Origin: Meghimatium bilineatum
Lineage: Eukaryota; Mollusca; Gastropoda; Stylommatophora; Philomycidae
Assembly (NCBI GenBank): GCA_034231615.1
Contig: CM067317.1
Location: 46,681,876 to 46,745,875 of the forward strand
DNA: 64,000 bases
Direction: 5' to 3'
Both the position numbers and the translations under genes were made by a program. Below, piece after piece: positions 22,791 through 37,700 of the stretch; the stretch's first letter is position 1; each line of letters starts with the position of its first letter. The notes below the pieces were generated by a model that worked only from the letters and a program-made list of their open reading frames with translations, was not told the DNA's origin and did not search any database.

Positions 22791-25700
22791 TATAAATTGG
22801 TAACTTCGTAACTCTATGATTGTGTTGAACTATATATGAACGGTAAAGAAATCTCAACGGCATGACCGATTCTGATGAAATTTGGCACGGTATCTCATTG
22901 GCTCATAATCTCACCCATAGTCGGTATGAGAAATATTAAAAGTTGATAATTGAAAAAAAAATTGATAGCGTATCATATTCACGACGAAGCCATCAACCCA
23001 GCATTTTTTGGCTGTAGTGGTTTAAAAAAAATTACTGTCCAAAATTCATATCGATCAAGTATTGATGCAATGGAATCTAACATTTTTTTGGTTAGACCTA
23101 GGACACTTCTAAAAAGTTGGAATATTGAATTATTAACAAAAAAAACATTATACATGTTATATATTGCTGCTTTTCGGGAATGGGATATGTTTTTGGTTGG
23201 TCCTATTATAAAACCTGCTGAATTTTTAAAAATGTGTGTTATAGTATTCCTTTTTTTTTACAAATTCTAATGCCAGGTATTGCTTAGTTATTTATAAAAC
23301 AACAGGCCTATACATATGCATGAACTTGACTATATACAGAACTGAGAAGTAAATTCAATCAAACTACGAAACATCATGATGATGATGATAAAATAGTCCA
23401 TTTAGCTGTGAGCTGGTAGACATCCCATAGCCTTTCTGACAGGTCTTCTCACGTGTGTAACTTAGTGACACCGGAACTCATATAAGGTTTCAAATGCCTA
23501 GATTACTTAAGTGGGGTTTATGGATACATATTTAGTCGCATTCATGAAGGCATTCTAGTGATACTGTATCAGAAGATCATACATCCTGCCAGGAGTACAA
23601 CATACACTTCTGAGTCAACTATTCTCATTATTCTTCCATTAGATCTTTAGCCTATCTGTAGTGATGGCATGTTTACAGGAATCAGCATTCCCTGTCACCT
23701 ACGAGTCTTCCACAAAAGAATGGTGGAGTGTCTGCTGGTTTGCATCTCTTCATCATCCATGTGTGTCATTTGATAAAAGACAAAAGTTAGAAATTGAGAC
23801 AAGATATGTAGTAACCATGATGCTTTTTTTTCAAAGGTGACAGATTGTCAGCCAATCCCTCAACTTTTTTAAAGACTCAATCTAGAAAGAAGACAGTGAC
23901 CCTATTCTTTGTTTCCTGAACTAGAAGTCCATCCCTCTGGTGCTATTTTGGATATATATATATATATAGACCCAATATAAAACTTCTACGACATCCAATG
24001 AATCATGATTAACAATGTCTACATACAAAATTCTATGAACAGCTTGCTCTAACCATTTATTAGCAATCATAACTAGACTTCCCAAGAAGTGTAGAAAATG
24101 GGTTGTGTGGGTTGGAAGGTGTATCATATTTTCTCCGGTGTGAAAATGACTGCACAACATATTTCACACTCCCCGACAGAAATCACATGAACTCTTGTAT
24201 TGGTTATCAGAGGGAAAATACAGAAGAACATGACTTGCCAATACATTATTATAGTTTAACAAAACAAGTTTATCAGAAAAGAAATTGAAAAAGTTATTTT
24301 CATTCATTCAGGTTTGCTGTATTAAGCAAACCCAGCTGCAGACATGTGAAGACGGAAAGCAGACAGCATTGGGATAATTTAGTGTGCGCTATTCGTGATG
24401 CTGACCCAGGGGCTGAGCAATTTAGAGTGAGTAAATACCTTTTAACATTTCAATAGACAAATGTATTTTATTGTTTAATATGTAGAATGCAGTATTACAT
24501 AGAAAGATATTTAGAATCTCATGGAGGGAAAAAAGGAGAAACTCAGATATTATAAACATATTGAAGGTGGCAGAATGTTGGTTACTAAACACAACAGCAA
24601 TAAGAAAACTATACCTGTTTGGATATATAAAGAGACATGACTGTTTAGAAAGATAAAGATAAAATGTCTGTGATTGAACAAAGTACAAATATCAAATTCT
24701 GTGTTGTATGAGAAGTCATACAACAAGTCATACTTTGATATTGAGTCATGTCTAAGAGATACAATCATAAGAAAATTACCAGAAAATTGAAGAACACAAA
24801 AAATGGTTGCATTATGCTGCATGATGATTCGCAGACATATTGATCCCTACTGGTAAAGCAGTACCTCACAGAGCAGAATGTGATTACTTAGTACAGCCTC
24901 CATATTCTCCTGGCCTTGCACATGCTGATGATTTCTTTATTCCTGACTGAAAGGACAGCAATTCAAGAATACAGATGACATTATCACTTATGCGACAAAA
25001 CATCTGAGAGAAAATCAAAGAATGGGTTCCAGGAATATTTTCAGCAGCTTCATTCACATTGACAGAAGTGTATGGTTGCCAAGGGAACTACTTTGAAGGA
25101 AATGTAGTGTGGATAATTATATTGTAACTTATTTCTATATAATCCACTCATTACCAAAACTTTGGAAATTATTACCTTGCATATGTACTATATATATATA
25201 TATAAAATCTTAGATAAAGTTATTTCTGTGAACATTATCATCTTAGACAAAGTCATTTCTGTGAAAAGTTATCATCTTACATAAAGTAATTTCTGTGAAC
25301 ATTATCATGGTTAGTGTAACTTCTCCTATCAAGATTGTCACCTTAGTGTGTTCTTGCTATTATCAACATTATCATCTCAGTTACTCTGCTCCTGTCAACA
25401 TCATCGCATTAGTCTAATGTGTTCTGTCAACATTGTCATCTTAATATAGCCTGCCACTGTTAACATTTACTCATTCCTGCCAGTTATATCCCCCCTTGAA
25501 TATATATATCTTAATTCTAATAATACAGGAGTGTTGTCACTGCTGCCAGCTTGGTTTAGTGTCTCGCATGTCTGGGTTGAAGCTGCCAGTCTCCTGGTTT
25601 AGGCGAGCCATGTGATTCCAAGTACAGGGAGTGTTGCAAGGACTGGCAACAAGTAATGTTTCACATGTTGGTAGGTTCAAAGCAATTTTGTAAATCATAC

Positions 25701-28700
25701 TTCTATTGTGTAATATGATTACCAGTATTTTATGTCAGTATCCTTTGTTGCCTGAGTGTTGCTGAAGCCCAAAATTGTAGGAAGAATAATGGCACTGTCA
25801 CTTGCCAGAGGAAAGTCATAAGAAGTTGACTAAGGAGATTTTGGGGGGTGGAGTTGGCTGTCCTCATTCCATAGAGGACCAAAGCTACCCATATGCCATG
25901 CTGAAGTTGGATGTGTCAGGCCAAAAGGCACAGATATCATAGCCAAGCCTAAAACAAAAACAGTAAAATTTATTGAGGAGAAAAAAAAAACCTTAAAATT
26001 TATTTGATGAAACAAAAAACTGAATTTACTGAGGAGACAAAAACAGTGCAATTTTGTGAGGAAACAAAAACAGTGAATTTTATTAGAAGAAAAAAAATAA
26101 AAAAATAGTAAAGTTTATTGAGGAGACAAAAGTTGTGCAGAATTTGGTCCTGAATATTTGTATTTGAAGGCCTGTAACTTTCTCACCATGTCTGCATTGA
26201 GTTCAATCTTTCAGCATACAGCACAATAAAAAGCACTAATGAGTTATACAGTTTGATTTTCACTCTAACGCTGATGTTGCTTTATCAATTAGGTTTAGCC
26301 TTGACATAGTAGCTAAAGCAATTTTCCATCCTTATATTTAATTATGATGGGCATTTTCCATCGCTGCATATGTAGGATCCATGTGCATTTTCCATCGCTG
26401 CATATGTAGGATCCATGTGCATTTTCCATCACTGCATATGTAGGATCCATGGTATTTGAAAATATTCATCTCCTCAAGATTCTGCCCATTCGTGATGATG
26501 TTGGCCTGTAACTCTGTCTCTACTATTAACCAATATCTTACTATTTTCTGCATTCATTTCCATTCTGTACTTGCTGTTAACTTTTTCAAACTTTGCTGTT
26601 ATTCTTGAAGTTCTTATTCTGACCTAGCTATAAGATCAGTATTGTCAGCGAAGCACACATTGTAGATAGCTCAACCTCTGATCAATAAAGAAATGTTGTA
26701 CCCTGAGGGTCTCATGTATTATGTGCTCTAGGTATATGTTGAAAGATACTGGAGACACTATGTATCCCTACCAAACTCCCATATGTGTTTTAAAAATGTA
26801 ACAATGCATGTATTTTATAACATCATTTTTGTGTGTGTGTGTATGCATTTAATATTTCTTATATTATTTTAACACTGCTTTTAACACAAAATTATTTGAA
26901 CACAGTGGCCACTAAATAAATACAAAAACTGTTAATGTCTTAACCCTATGGGCAAATAGATGGTCCATCAGCATTAACACAGATATGTGAAGCACTACAC
27001 TCTTTACACTCTCACCAAAACAAAAAGCTGGTGTTATCAAGATAGATGAACTTTTGAAGGAGACAAAGAACCCACAAATCTCAGAGTTACTTTTGATGAT
27101 AAGCTGACATGAAAGCAACACATAAACAAAGAAACAACAAAAGCCAAGAGGAAGTTAGCGATACTGAAAAAACTAAGTGTAACCACATGGGAAGCCAGTG
27201 GGAATATACTCCATAAAGTTTACCAGCAAGGCATAAGATCACACCTGGAATATGGTTCAGTTGCATGGTGTCCTGCATCAAACACCACATTACAGGATCT
27301 AGATAAAGTGCAAAACCAGGAACTAAGGATAATGAAATCAACACCCATAGTAGAGATGCAGAAAATGGGAAGAATGCAAACACTTGGTGAACGCTGAGAC
27401 ACAAAGGTACTAATACAAGCAGAAAAGTTTCTGTGTATACCAAGTCATAAAATGAAGGAAAGATGCCAAAATCTAGAATGGTGCAACTGAAAAGAAACAG
27501 CTTTATCCACCAAATTAAACAACTCCGTAAACAACTTACAGATCTACTTGAAGTTGACAGCCCCTTAAGGTCTGTACCAGAACAAACCGCTTGAAGTGAA
27601 AGGCACAGAATACCAATATACATTCAGACCCATGTGAAAGGAATACTAAGTGAGGATGAACAGAACAATGCACAGTGAAAGACAGCCAACCTCAGTTTCC
27701 TGGATGAGGAATATCCAAAAAGCATATGGGTCAGAGTATACACAGATGGGTCAGCACAGAAATGCAGTGAGGAATGAAGGTGCAGGTGTATATCCACACA
27801 AGCTTAGAGATATGATCAGAACACCAACAGGGAAATTTTTCAATAATTATGATGCAGAAATCCAGATAATTAGATTGGCAACTGAAAAACTGATGAACTC
27901 CGACCCTGGCCTGGAGCCCATGATATTAATGACAGATGTAAGGTCAGTACTTCAAGCTCTCCACTCTGGAAAACTAATAGACTTACAAAAACTACTTAAT
28001 GAACTGTCTTACCAGTATAGGGTCTGCTTTTTCATTTCCTGTCATTTGATAGTGAGAGGGTTTCCACTGCATAGTATGAACAAACATGCCAGGATTCCCA
28101 GGTAGTAGAAATTGATTTGTGTTAAAATTTAAGCTAAAATATGGCCAAAAAATTGACAAAATCATTACTATATTCTTAGTATATGCATGCTAAAACCATT
28201 TTTACTAACTGTAATGAAAGACTACTATTTAAAACCACTTTAGGTGATTTTTAGTAAAATTTGGGGATAACTAAGAGCCACTTCCAGTAACATCTCATAA
28301 TTTGAACAGTTAATACATTTGCAAAAAATATGCAAATATTTGAATCATAAATGTCTTATTATTTATGGTATATTTTAAAAAAAGGCAAAATTTGTGAAAC
28401 TTGGTAATGAAATGCCTGGTTAAATTCTGGCAATGACCTGCCATGCATGTCATAGGTGGTGACTATGATGGTTTTAGGGGTGGCAGCATTGGCTGTTGAT
28501 CTTATAGAGTCCAAGTGACCCAGAAATTGTATTTGTGATGTGAATAGGGCTCATAAGCCATTTACAAACTCATAACAAATCACATAATGCTAACTGAATT
28601 TTCAAAAGTGGATGTTACAAATGGTCATCATCACTTGTGATGGATGAACAAAATACATCATGCTGAAGTTGGGTGGGACAGGCCAATAGACACATAGACT

Positions 28701-31700
28701 ATATTCTGACTATCCAATAGAACGGACACAGTGCATTACATTTTCTGGAATGTATTTTGCAATTCCGCTTGCAATTTGCAAAATAGAAGTAATACTATAC
28801 AAATGACTTGCATGATTTGGGTTTTCTTTGCTGTTTGCACTAATCGTATGTGTATGTTCTTTAATTTTGAAGGTACTAACAGATATCCAAGTGTGAATAC
28901 TACCTCAAATATCAATGACGGCAACTCACACCTGCTGGATAATCAAACAGATGTTAATAAGAATAAAGAGTATGGGCGTCCAAATAATATTTCTGAAGAC
29001 AATAATATAGATGAATGTAGCCTTGTTTCTGGTCAAGTTTGTTCACATTTGTGTATTGATACCCCAAGTGGATTTTATTGTGCATGTCCAGACGGCTTGC
29101 ATCTTGATGTTAGTGACAATAGAACTTGTGTATCGGACAGTGAAGTGGTTGTAAGAAGCACAACATCACCATCAGGTAAACAGAGTTTGTGAGCTCCAAT
29201 GAAATGAATTTAAAATGGTTATTAAAATCATATAGAGAAATATTGTTAAGTGTCCCGTTTGGAAAATCTTGTTTATAAAATGGGTTTTTTCCAAGATCCC
29301 TGGGGATTATCCCGTGATGCTACAGAATTACATGCTACGAGTAGTACTCTTGGTATACTGCATGTTGCTTCTGTGAGAGAGATGGAGTAGATATGGCAAA
29401 TGAGTGCAATGAAGTTACTATCCTTGGTGAATTCTCTGTTATACTTCTGTGCCTTTTGAAAACAAATATGAATAATAACCAATGTGGCAGAGGATATCCA
29501 TCAAAGTGAAGAGTGCAGTGGTAACAATAATAAAAAACACTAATGCATGTTTGTATGAATGCATAAGATATCTATATGTCAACGCATTATTATTATGTGA
29601 ATACATTTATGTGTGAATATATGTCACAATTATTGTGTTAAATATTCTTTCAGAAAGTTGTCTATGCAATTGATGTCCTAAACCTGACTCTTTCCTGTGC
29701 CAATCTGCCGGCCTCCTCCAGTGATATCTTCATACAGTCTTTGATGTCATCTGTCCATCTCCTTGTAGGTCTACTTATTCTTCTACTTCCTAGAATTCTG
29801 CCATCTTATATGCGTTTTTCCATGCCATTGGGTCTCTTTATATGTCTGAAAAATTTCAATTTTCTGTATAAAATTGTATTCACCTATCATCCTTCCTCTA
29901 TATTTAGCATACTCAAAACTTTGCTATTCCTTATTTTTTCTGTCCAGGGAATTCTTAATATTGCACTGTAACATTCAGTTCAATTGCCAATATTCTTTTT
30001 GACGTTGTTCTATTTATAGTCCAAGTCTCGCTGCTGTATGTTGCAACTGGAAAAATATGTGATCTAAGAAATATAATTTTTTTCTCTTTATAACAGTTTT
30101 TCCATATATTTTTCATATCTTTTAATTTTATTATCGCTATTACTAATCTTTTCCTAATTTCCATTGTACAATCACCTAAGCTGTTTATATTTGCACTCAG
30201 ATAATCAAACTTGTCGACGTTTTCCAATTCCATGTTATTTATTTTCATTCTTGGTGTTACTTTGGTTTTATCTGTTGTGATGATCTTGGTTTTCTGTATG
30301 TTTCATTGAAGGTTTTATTCTTCACTGTATGCTTTTGTTTTAATGAGCATTCTTTCTAGTCCTTCTATGTGTGTAGTTAGAAATACCATATTATCTGCGT
30401 ATCGTATCTATGGTATTCCATATCCTCCTATATTTGGGGGATTGAATTTTGTGTGTTCTTTGTCATTTATTTTCCTCATGATGTTATCTGCATATATATT
30501 ATATAAGTATGGTGATAGGATGCATCCCTGTCTTACTCCACTATCTACCGAAAACCATTCTGAGATATCACCATCAACTCTCACAGCTGCTTGTTGATTA
30601 TAGTCGAGTGATTCAATAAGACATGTTAGATGTTCTGGGAAGTCCATTTCTTTCATTATTTTCCATAGTTGCTGATGTTGCACACAATAAAATGCTTTGG
30701 AATAGTCGATAAAACACATATATAGATAAAACACATGTATAGATCTGCTTTGAATTCTCTACATTTTTCGATAATGATTCTCATATTTAGTAAATGATCT
30801 TTTGGGCCTCTGCCTGACTGAAATCCTGCTTGTATCTCATTAACTTCAATTTCTAATTTTTGCTGTATTCTTTTCATAACTATTCTTAGTAAAATCTTGC
30901 ACTTGGCTAATTAATGCTACTGTCCTATAGTTAGTACATAATTGAAGATCTATTTTTTATGGTGGGGGGGGGGGGGAGGAATTATATATTAGTTTTTTTC
31001 TATTCTGTTTTGCTCCTCCAAATTTTGCATTAATGACTTATGATATATTTATGCGCTTGCTACTCCTCCAGCTAGTATCACTTCTGTGGTAATACCGCCA
31101 TTTCTGGAAGTTTTATGTTTCTTCATATTTTTTATTGGGTGTCTAATTTCATCTATCATTGGATCTGGTTATTTTACTGTTTTGTTTACATTTACTTCTG
31201 GGATATTAATGGAATATATGTATATGTGATAATTTGTGAATTTTGATATACGAGAGAATTTTTATTTAAATACATATTTTTATTTATATGTGGGCACATG
31301 TTTGTGTAAATGCATGTTCATATCTATATATGTCTTTGTGTGTTTGTATACATTTTTGTATGCTTGTATATATCTATGTGTATAGTTAGCATCATTGATC
31401 TGGAAGATTCACTTAATCAGATTCAACACTCATGGTTCTTAACCCCTTTTCTTGTAGCATTCCTGCTCCTCCATAACCACTTACCCCTATTCAATTTGTG
31501 TTTGTCAATGGTGTATTTTAAACTAGATAAAATAAGAAATGAAGAAATTAGGAGAAGAGTAGGTATAATAGCATATTGAAATACAGCAAATAAAATGGTT
31601 TGATTATCTTATGAGAATGAACCCAAACAAAATACCAATATGAGCATATAAAAAAAAGAATATCCAGATATAAAACTACAGGTAGACCAAGATAATGGTG

Positions 31701-34700
31701 GATAGAAAATGTCAAGATAACAATGAACAAACATGAACTCAACGCAGCCACAGCAACACATCTGTCCTTGGAATGACAACTGAGGCTCCCATCCCTACAC
31801 TTAACAGCAAGTGTGGATATTATCAACCATCATTCACCTGGAGATAGACAAAAGACAATAGATAGTGCATTGGTGTACCTTCTAACAAGCAGTCACAGTC
31901 AGTACTTAAAACTTAATTCATACGTAAACCCGTTATAATGGGACAGAGGTGACAGAGTTTTTAATATCCATTTTATGCTGTGTGTTTTTGTCCTGAGGAT
32001 TTTTTTAGTAGAAACGTCATTTGTTACTGTGTCTCATTGTTATTTCACTTTATTGACTTATATTGGTAACACTTATACCTATTTCTGTTTATTATGATAT
32101 TTACCTTGTTACTCAAACACCACCCCCCATTTCCAGTTTAGGGTTGTTACCTAACACTGGAGCTTTACCCCTTGATCACAAATTTACTTTCTAATTTTTG
32201 TTTCCATCTGGCCAGAAGTTCAAAGTTGTGAACTAAATAATCCTTGTGAGCAGCGGTGTTTAGACATTCAGTTGGGTGGGATAGAATGCCAGTGCTATGA
32301 AGGTTACCAACTAGCCACAGATTTGATGTCATGTCAAGGTATGTTGAAAAATTTTCTTTTATTTGTTTTTGTTGTAAAAGCAGTTATGGTAGTTCTTCTT
32401 CTGTTTTCATTCTCAAACTTTTGCTTCATCTTTCTTGAAGCAGGACAATAATCCTACCAGATTTCAAGTAGGATGTAGTTCAAAGAATGGAAATGCATTA
32501 TGTCACAATTTTATTGTGGCCATTGGCTAAATCTGACTTCAGCGGTAGCAGGTAGTTGAACTGTGACATGTGTTTAAATGACATGTCATATTTCAATTAT
32601 TGTGTTTCTAGTTGGAATATTGGGCAACCACCAACAAAGAGAGAAACAAAATTGCAGCACTTTAAACAAAATGGTATCTGCTGAAGACAGATGTGTCTGG
32701 CCATTGTCACAAATAAAACAGCTACACAGCACTGTTCCATTCTCTGGACTACATCCTGCTGAAAATCTAGTAGGACTATTGTCCTGCTACAAGAGAGATC
32801 CAGTGGGAGTTTGAGAGTGAATACTGAAGAAGAAACAAAATGTTACAGAAGAGTGCTCAGAATACCATGGACCAAAGAAGATCATCAATAGGGACATTCT
32901 GAGAGAATTTAAAGTAAAATGAAACTGGTTAAACAACAAGGTTCTCTCTAGAAAATTAAAACATTTTAGCAATATGAAACAAGACATTATAAAAAAGAAT
33001 TGCTACTTTTGAAATGAGATGTCACAGAAATGTTTTTAGAATACCATGGACAATGAACAAGATGAATCAAGAAGTGTTATGAAAATACAAAATTAAGGAG
33101 GGGATAATACAAAGGAAATGAAAAAACGATAGACCATGAAGGCGATGGATGTGAGATATTAAAAATCACGTAAACATAACACACACAGAAGCAGGAGGAT
33201 TAGTTCAAGATTGACAGGAGTTTAAAAATGCTGTGATGACTGCTACATCCTGTCCAGGGTGTGCAACGTGATGATGATGTCTCTGATAGCCAATAGTTTT
33301 TTGTTGTTGAAGTAACATATCATATTATATTTCATTGTTGTGCTTGATTATTCTTATTTTGAACTTGTTCTCAAACTCCTGCAAATTAGCAGGATGTAGT
33401 CTTGAGAATAGAAAGCAATGTCTAGAGAATAGAATGCAGTGTGTCATAATTTACAGCTTGGCTGTGATATCTGCATTTTAGCAGGATACATTCAGCTTCA
33501 GCATAATTCATGATTTCTAGATCACTTTGACCCTTTCTGAGATAGTCAACTCCACCCCAAAACCTCCATATTCATCTCTGGCACCATGCTTGGAAGGTAA
33601 CACTCACTATTTTTTTCTTCTTTTTTTGGGCCTTTACAACACATTAGTGGTTCTTGATTCTTGAAAGGGAACCAGCATCACAGTAGGTACCTTTCTGTCT
33701 TTTCAGATGATAGTATTATTGTTATGCTATAAGAAATATAGTCTATGATCCATGGCCATGATGGATGTGACACACAACACCAATCTGAATCCACAGTATG
33801 TACAAGGAATCACAGACCCACTTGTACCATTGTGTGCTGTTGTGTGTCTTCTTAAACGGGCAGACTAACTGCTATCACTTTCTCCTTTGTTTTTTTTAAA
33901 GCTATTTAGTCATCTCTCCTGTTGCTTATAGGTTGCCAATGTTTCACTGCCATAGAAGAGGTGCTGAGGACACAAGCCTGGTAAACCAGAAGTTTAGTTT
34001 TAATTGTTCCCCAGACACTTTTTATTAGTCTGTTCATTATTGTAGATTCCTTGCCAATCCTAATGCATATTTCTTGATCAAGGATAATTTATTGTTGACT
34101 GAGGATCCTAGATATGTAAAGTGGTAAGCATTACAGCACAAGGACATTCTCATAAGGGCTCATCTCTCTAAGCTCCCTCGTATTATAATTTTTTGAAGTG
34201 AATGATTTGAATGTAAAATATAAACAAATATTTCCTAATTTAGTAACTTAAACTGATATTTAATGAATAAATAATGAATAAATCAGTGGAAAAAAGAATT
34301 GCTACCTTTGAAATGAGATGTCACATAAAAATTTTGAGAATACCATGGACAAGATGAATCAAGAAGTGTTATGATCAGTAGATGCAAAGATGGTTAGCTC
34401 CTAAACAACATTATAAAAAGAAAGCTGATATTTTTTTTAGCCAGATATAGACATAACAGCATGGACAAATTAATAATGGAAGATATGGTTGCTGATAACA
34501 GGGATAAGAGCCACCCAAGATGATTATAGACAAAAACAAATAAGAGCCACTGTGCTAGGCCTACAAGGTGCATAATGGTAGCACAATGTAAACAGCGTAA
34601 ATGTGCGGAAACCGCACGGATATCTATGCTGGTTACAATGGAGCGAACGCAAAACAAACAAACAATAAGAGCCACCCAAGATGATTGTAGGCAAAAACAA

Positions 34701-37700
34701 TTTCAGATTGTTTAAAAATGCTTTTGATAGTAGCAGGTTAAATTGTTCAGAAACATAAGAAGTTCATAACACCCATGAAGAAGACTATGTTCTAGAAGCA
34801 ATGAACAGCAGCAATAAGAGTAAGAAATCAATTTGGCCCTTTTCAACAAATCAGACAGGGATGCGTGCTTTCACCAGACCTGGTCTCTTTATACAGTGAA
34901 AACATATTGCGTGCAATAGTAGATATCCCAGTAATATCAGTGGGAGGACATAACATAAATAATTTGAGATATGCGGATGACACTGTTCTGATTGCAAAAA
35001 GTGAGGAAAACCTTCAAGATTTAATTAATGTAGTGGTCACAGAAAGTAAAGAGAAAGGTCTCTTCCTAAATATCAAGAAAACAGAAGTAATGGTTATTTC
35101 AAAGAAACAAAATGACACACCTTGCAAGATCAAAGTAAATAATATAGTATTAATACATGTCCACCAATTCAAATATTTAGGTACAATGATTACAGCAGAT
35201 GGAAGAAGTTCAACAGAAATAAGATGCAGAATAGGACAGGCAAAAACAACATTCAGAAAAATGAAAAATATACTGTGTAATATGACCTTGTCATTAGAGG
35301 TGAGAAAGAGAGTTCTGCAGTGCTATATAGCCCCTATACTAACATATGGGTGTGAGTCTTGGACAATAAACAAACTGGAAAGTGGGAAATTAGAGGCAAC
35401 AGAGATGTGGTTCTACAGAAGAATGCTGAGAATACCATGGACTGCCAGAAAAACTAATGTAGAGGTGTTGAAAGAGTCAAATGAGAAACGTACCTTAATC
35501 AACAATATAAGAAAAAGGCAATCTTCTTTTTTTGGCCACTTCATGAGATAGGCAGGTTTAGAGAACATAGTCACAACAGGCAAAATTGAAGGCAACAGAG
35601 ACAGGGCGACAATGGGAGAAAATATTAGTAAGTTTGACAGCCTGGCATGGCAAGGAAACAACAACGACCTTGATACATAATACTGTGGACAGAGAGCTGT
35701 GGAGAGGCATGACCGCCTACGCCAGCCGACATTGCACCTGATGATGATGTTCTAGAAAGAATATGTGTTCTTTATACGGGTAACTCATATTTATTGTATT
35801 TATTTTTTTCGCATTCATTTGAGTTGTGTATACATATGTAATTTTGTGTCTTGAATAAACTTCACTTTTCTTTTGTAGTTCATAAAAGGACCCATCCCTT
35901 TTGTCCCTCATGGCCAATGTGTCTGTCTCAGTGTCTCATATTCACTACATTCTTGAATTATATTTTGCAGTCTGTTTATTTATTCTTTTAATTTCATCTG
36001 CAGATATAGATGAATGTGCTAAAGGAATTGCAGTTTGTCCTGCAGGACAGAGGTGTGTCAACACAAGAGGACATTTCACCTGTTCAGTTGTGCAGTGTCC
36101 AGTAGGATTTCAGCTTAATCCAATAACCAATCAGTGTGAATCATACATACAACAATGTGGTGTTGGCTTTGCTTACAATGCTGTCTCAAGGAGCTGCGAA
36201 GGTATTTTTTTAGTCCTTCTAAGTGAAATTTTTTTGGGGTTCTTTTTCTTCTTCTGGTTTGCTCTCCTGTAGATTAGCAAGATGCAGTCCAGAAAAAGTA
36301 TTGTGCCATGGTTTACAGATTGACTGTGATATCTGTGCCTTTTTGGCCAGACACATCAGACTTCAGCATGACTTCTGGGTCACTCTTATCCTCCATGAGA
36401 TGGGACAGCCAACTCCATTCCCAAACCTCCTTAGTTGCCTCATACGACATGCATGGCAGGTAACAGTGTTACTTTTTTTTGCTACCATTTTTGGGCCCAG
36501 GCAGCATATAGGTGCTTTTCTTTTTGAAGATTGTTTCCCCTGTTGGTTCATACTTATATGTATAATAATAATTATCTAGCTGAAGCTGGATGTGTTAGGC
36601 CAAAAGACACAGATATCACAGCTAAGCTTTAAAAATTGACGCAACACATTCCATTCTCTGGAATACATCCTCATTACGAACAGGAATTTGAGAACAAATA
36701 CAGAATACTAATAATCACTCAATTGTTTCCTGAGCCTGAGAGAAGAACAAAGAATAGCAACTTTGTTTACCTTCCATGTATGTTGTATGAGGCAACTAAG
36801 GAGGTTATGTGGTTCCAGTATATATCCCAAAAATATTGGGAGCTGTAATAGTCATAGACTATTATTAGAAAGTCCATGCTTAGAAAGATCGAGAATGGGT
36901 GGCTCAGACATGAGTGGATGGTTCCAACATGAGTGGAGGGAGAGCATACATATTTGGATGTACAGAGAATTCTGTGGATTTATTCTCCTGGACATGTGCA
37001 AGTACATGGAAACACTTGTAAACACATGGAAACAATGAAAGAGCAGATGCATTAGGGTAGAAAGCACCAATACTAGGAGAATTACTGGTGGACAAGAATG
37101 ACATATTAAGATCTTTACATGAACAATATCTAATAGAGGATACTAGACTTGAAGGAGATATGGTGATGCAACTTAGGGAATTTGGAAATATTCCCTAGAA
37201 CAGGGTTTCTATTCAACTAGAACAGGGTGATTGAGGGAGCATCTAAGGTGTGTGGGTTTATAACCAGTGAGCTATGGAACCATCAGCATGCATACTCATC
37301 ATCATATGTTGATTCAGAAAACTAAAATTAAATTAAAACTAAACGTTTCCACAATTGGAAAGCTTGGTTGTATAGACATGTCATCTACTAGAAATTTACT
37401 TGTGCATAATGGTTGGCGTGATGGGCCAGTGGTAAGGTCTTCAGACCTTCTGGATGCAGACTTTTAGTTAGTTAGCAGGATGTGATCCAGAGAATAGAGT
37501 GCATTGTGTCACTATTTACAGCTTGATTGTGATTTATGTGCTTTTCAGCATGACATGACACATCCAACTTCAGTATGGCCTTTGGGTTATGCAATGGAAG
37601 AGCCAAGCACACCCCAAAAACCTCCATAGTTGTTTTCACGACATGTATATCAGGTAATAGTTGGTATCCTTTGCTTCCCTTTTTGACCCAGACTATATAC

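Noticed and set aside
27087..27623. 178-residue hydrophobic minus-strand ORF
   Set aside because: It is antisense to the LINE thumb and RNase H region, which explains all conservation on the plus strand. Hydrophobicity comes from the complement of charged codons.
36223..36579. 118-residue plus ORF after exon 7
   Set aside because: It is a reading of a SINE-B copy in reverse and contains no conserved protein motif.
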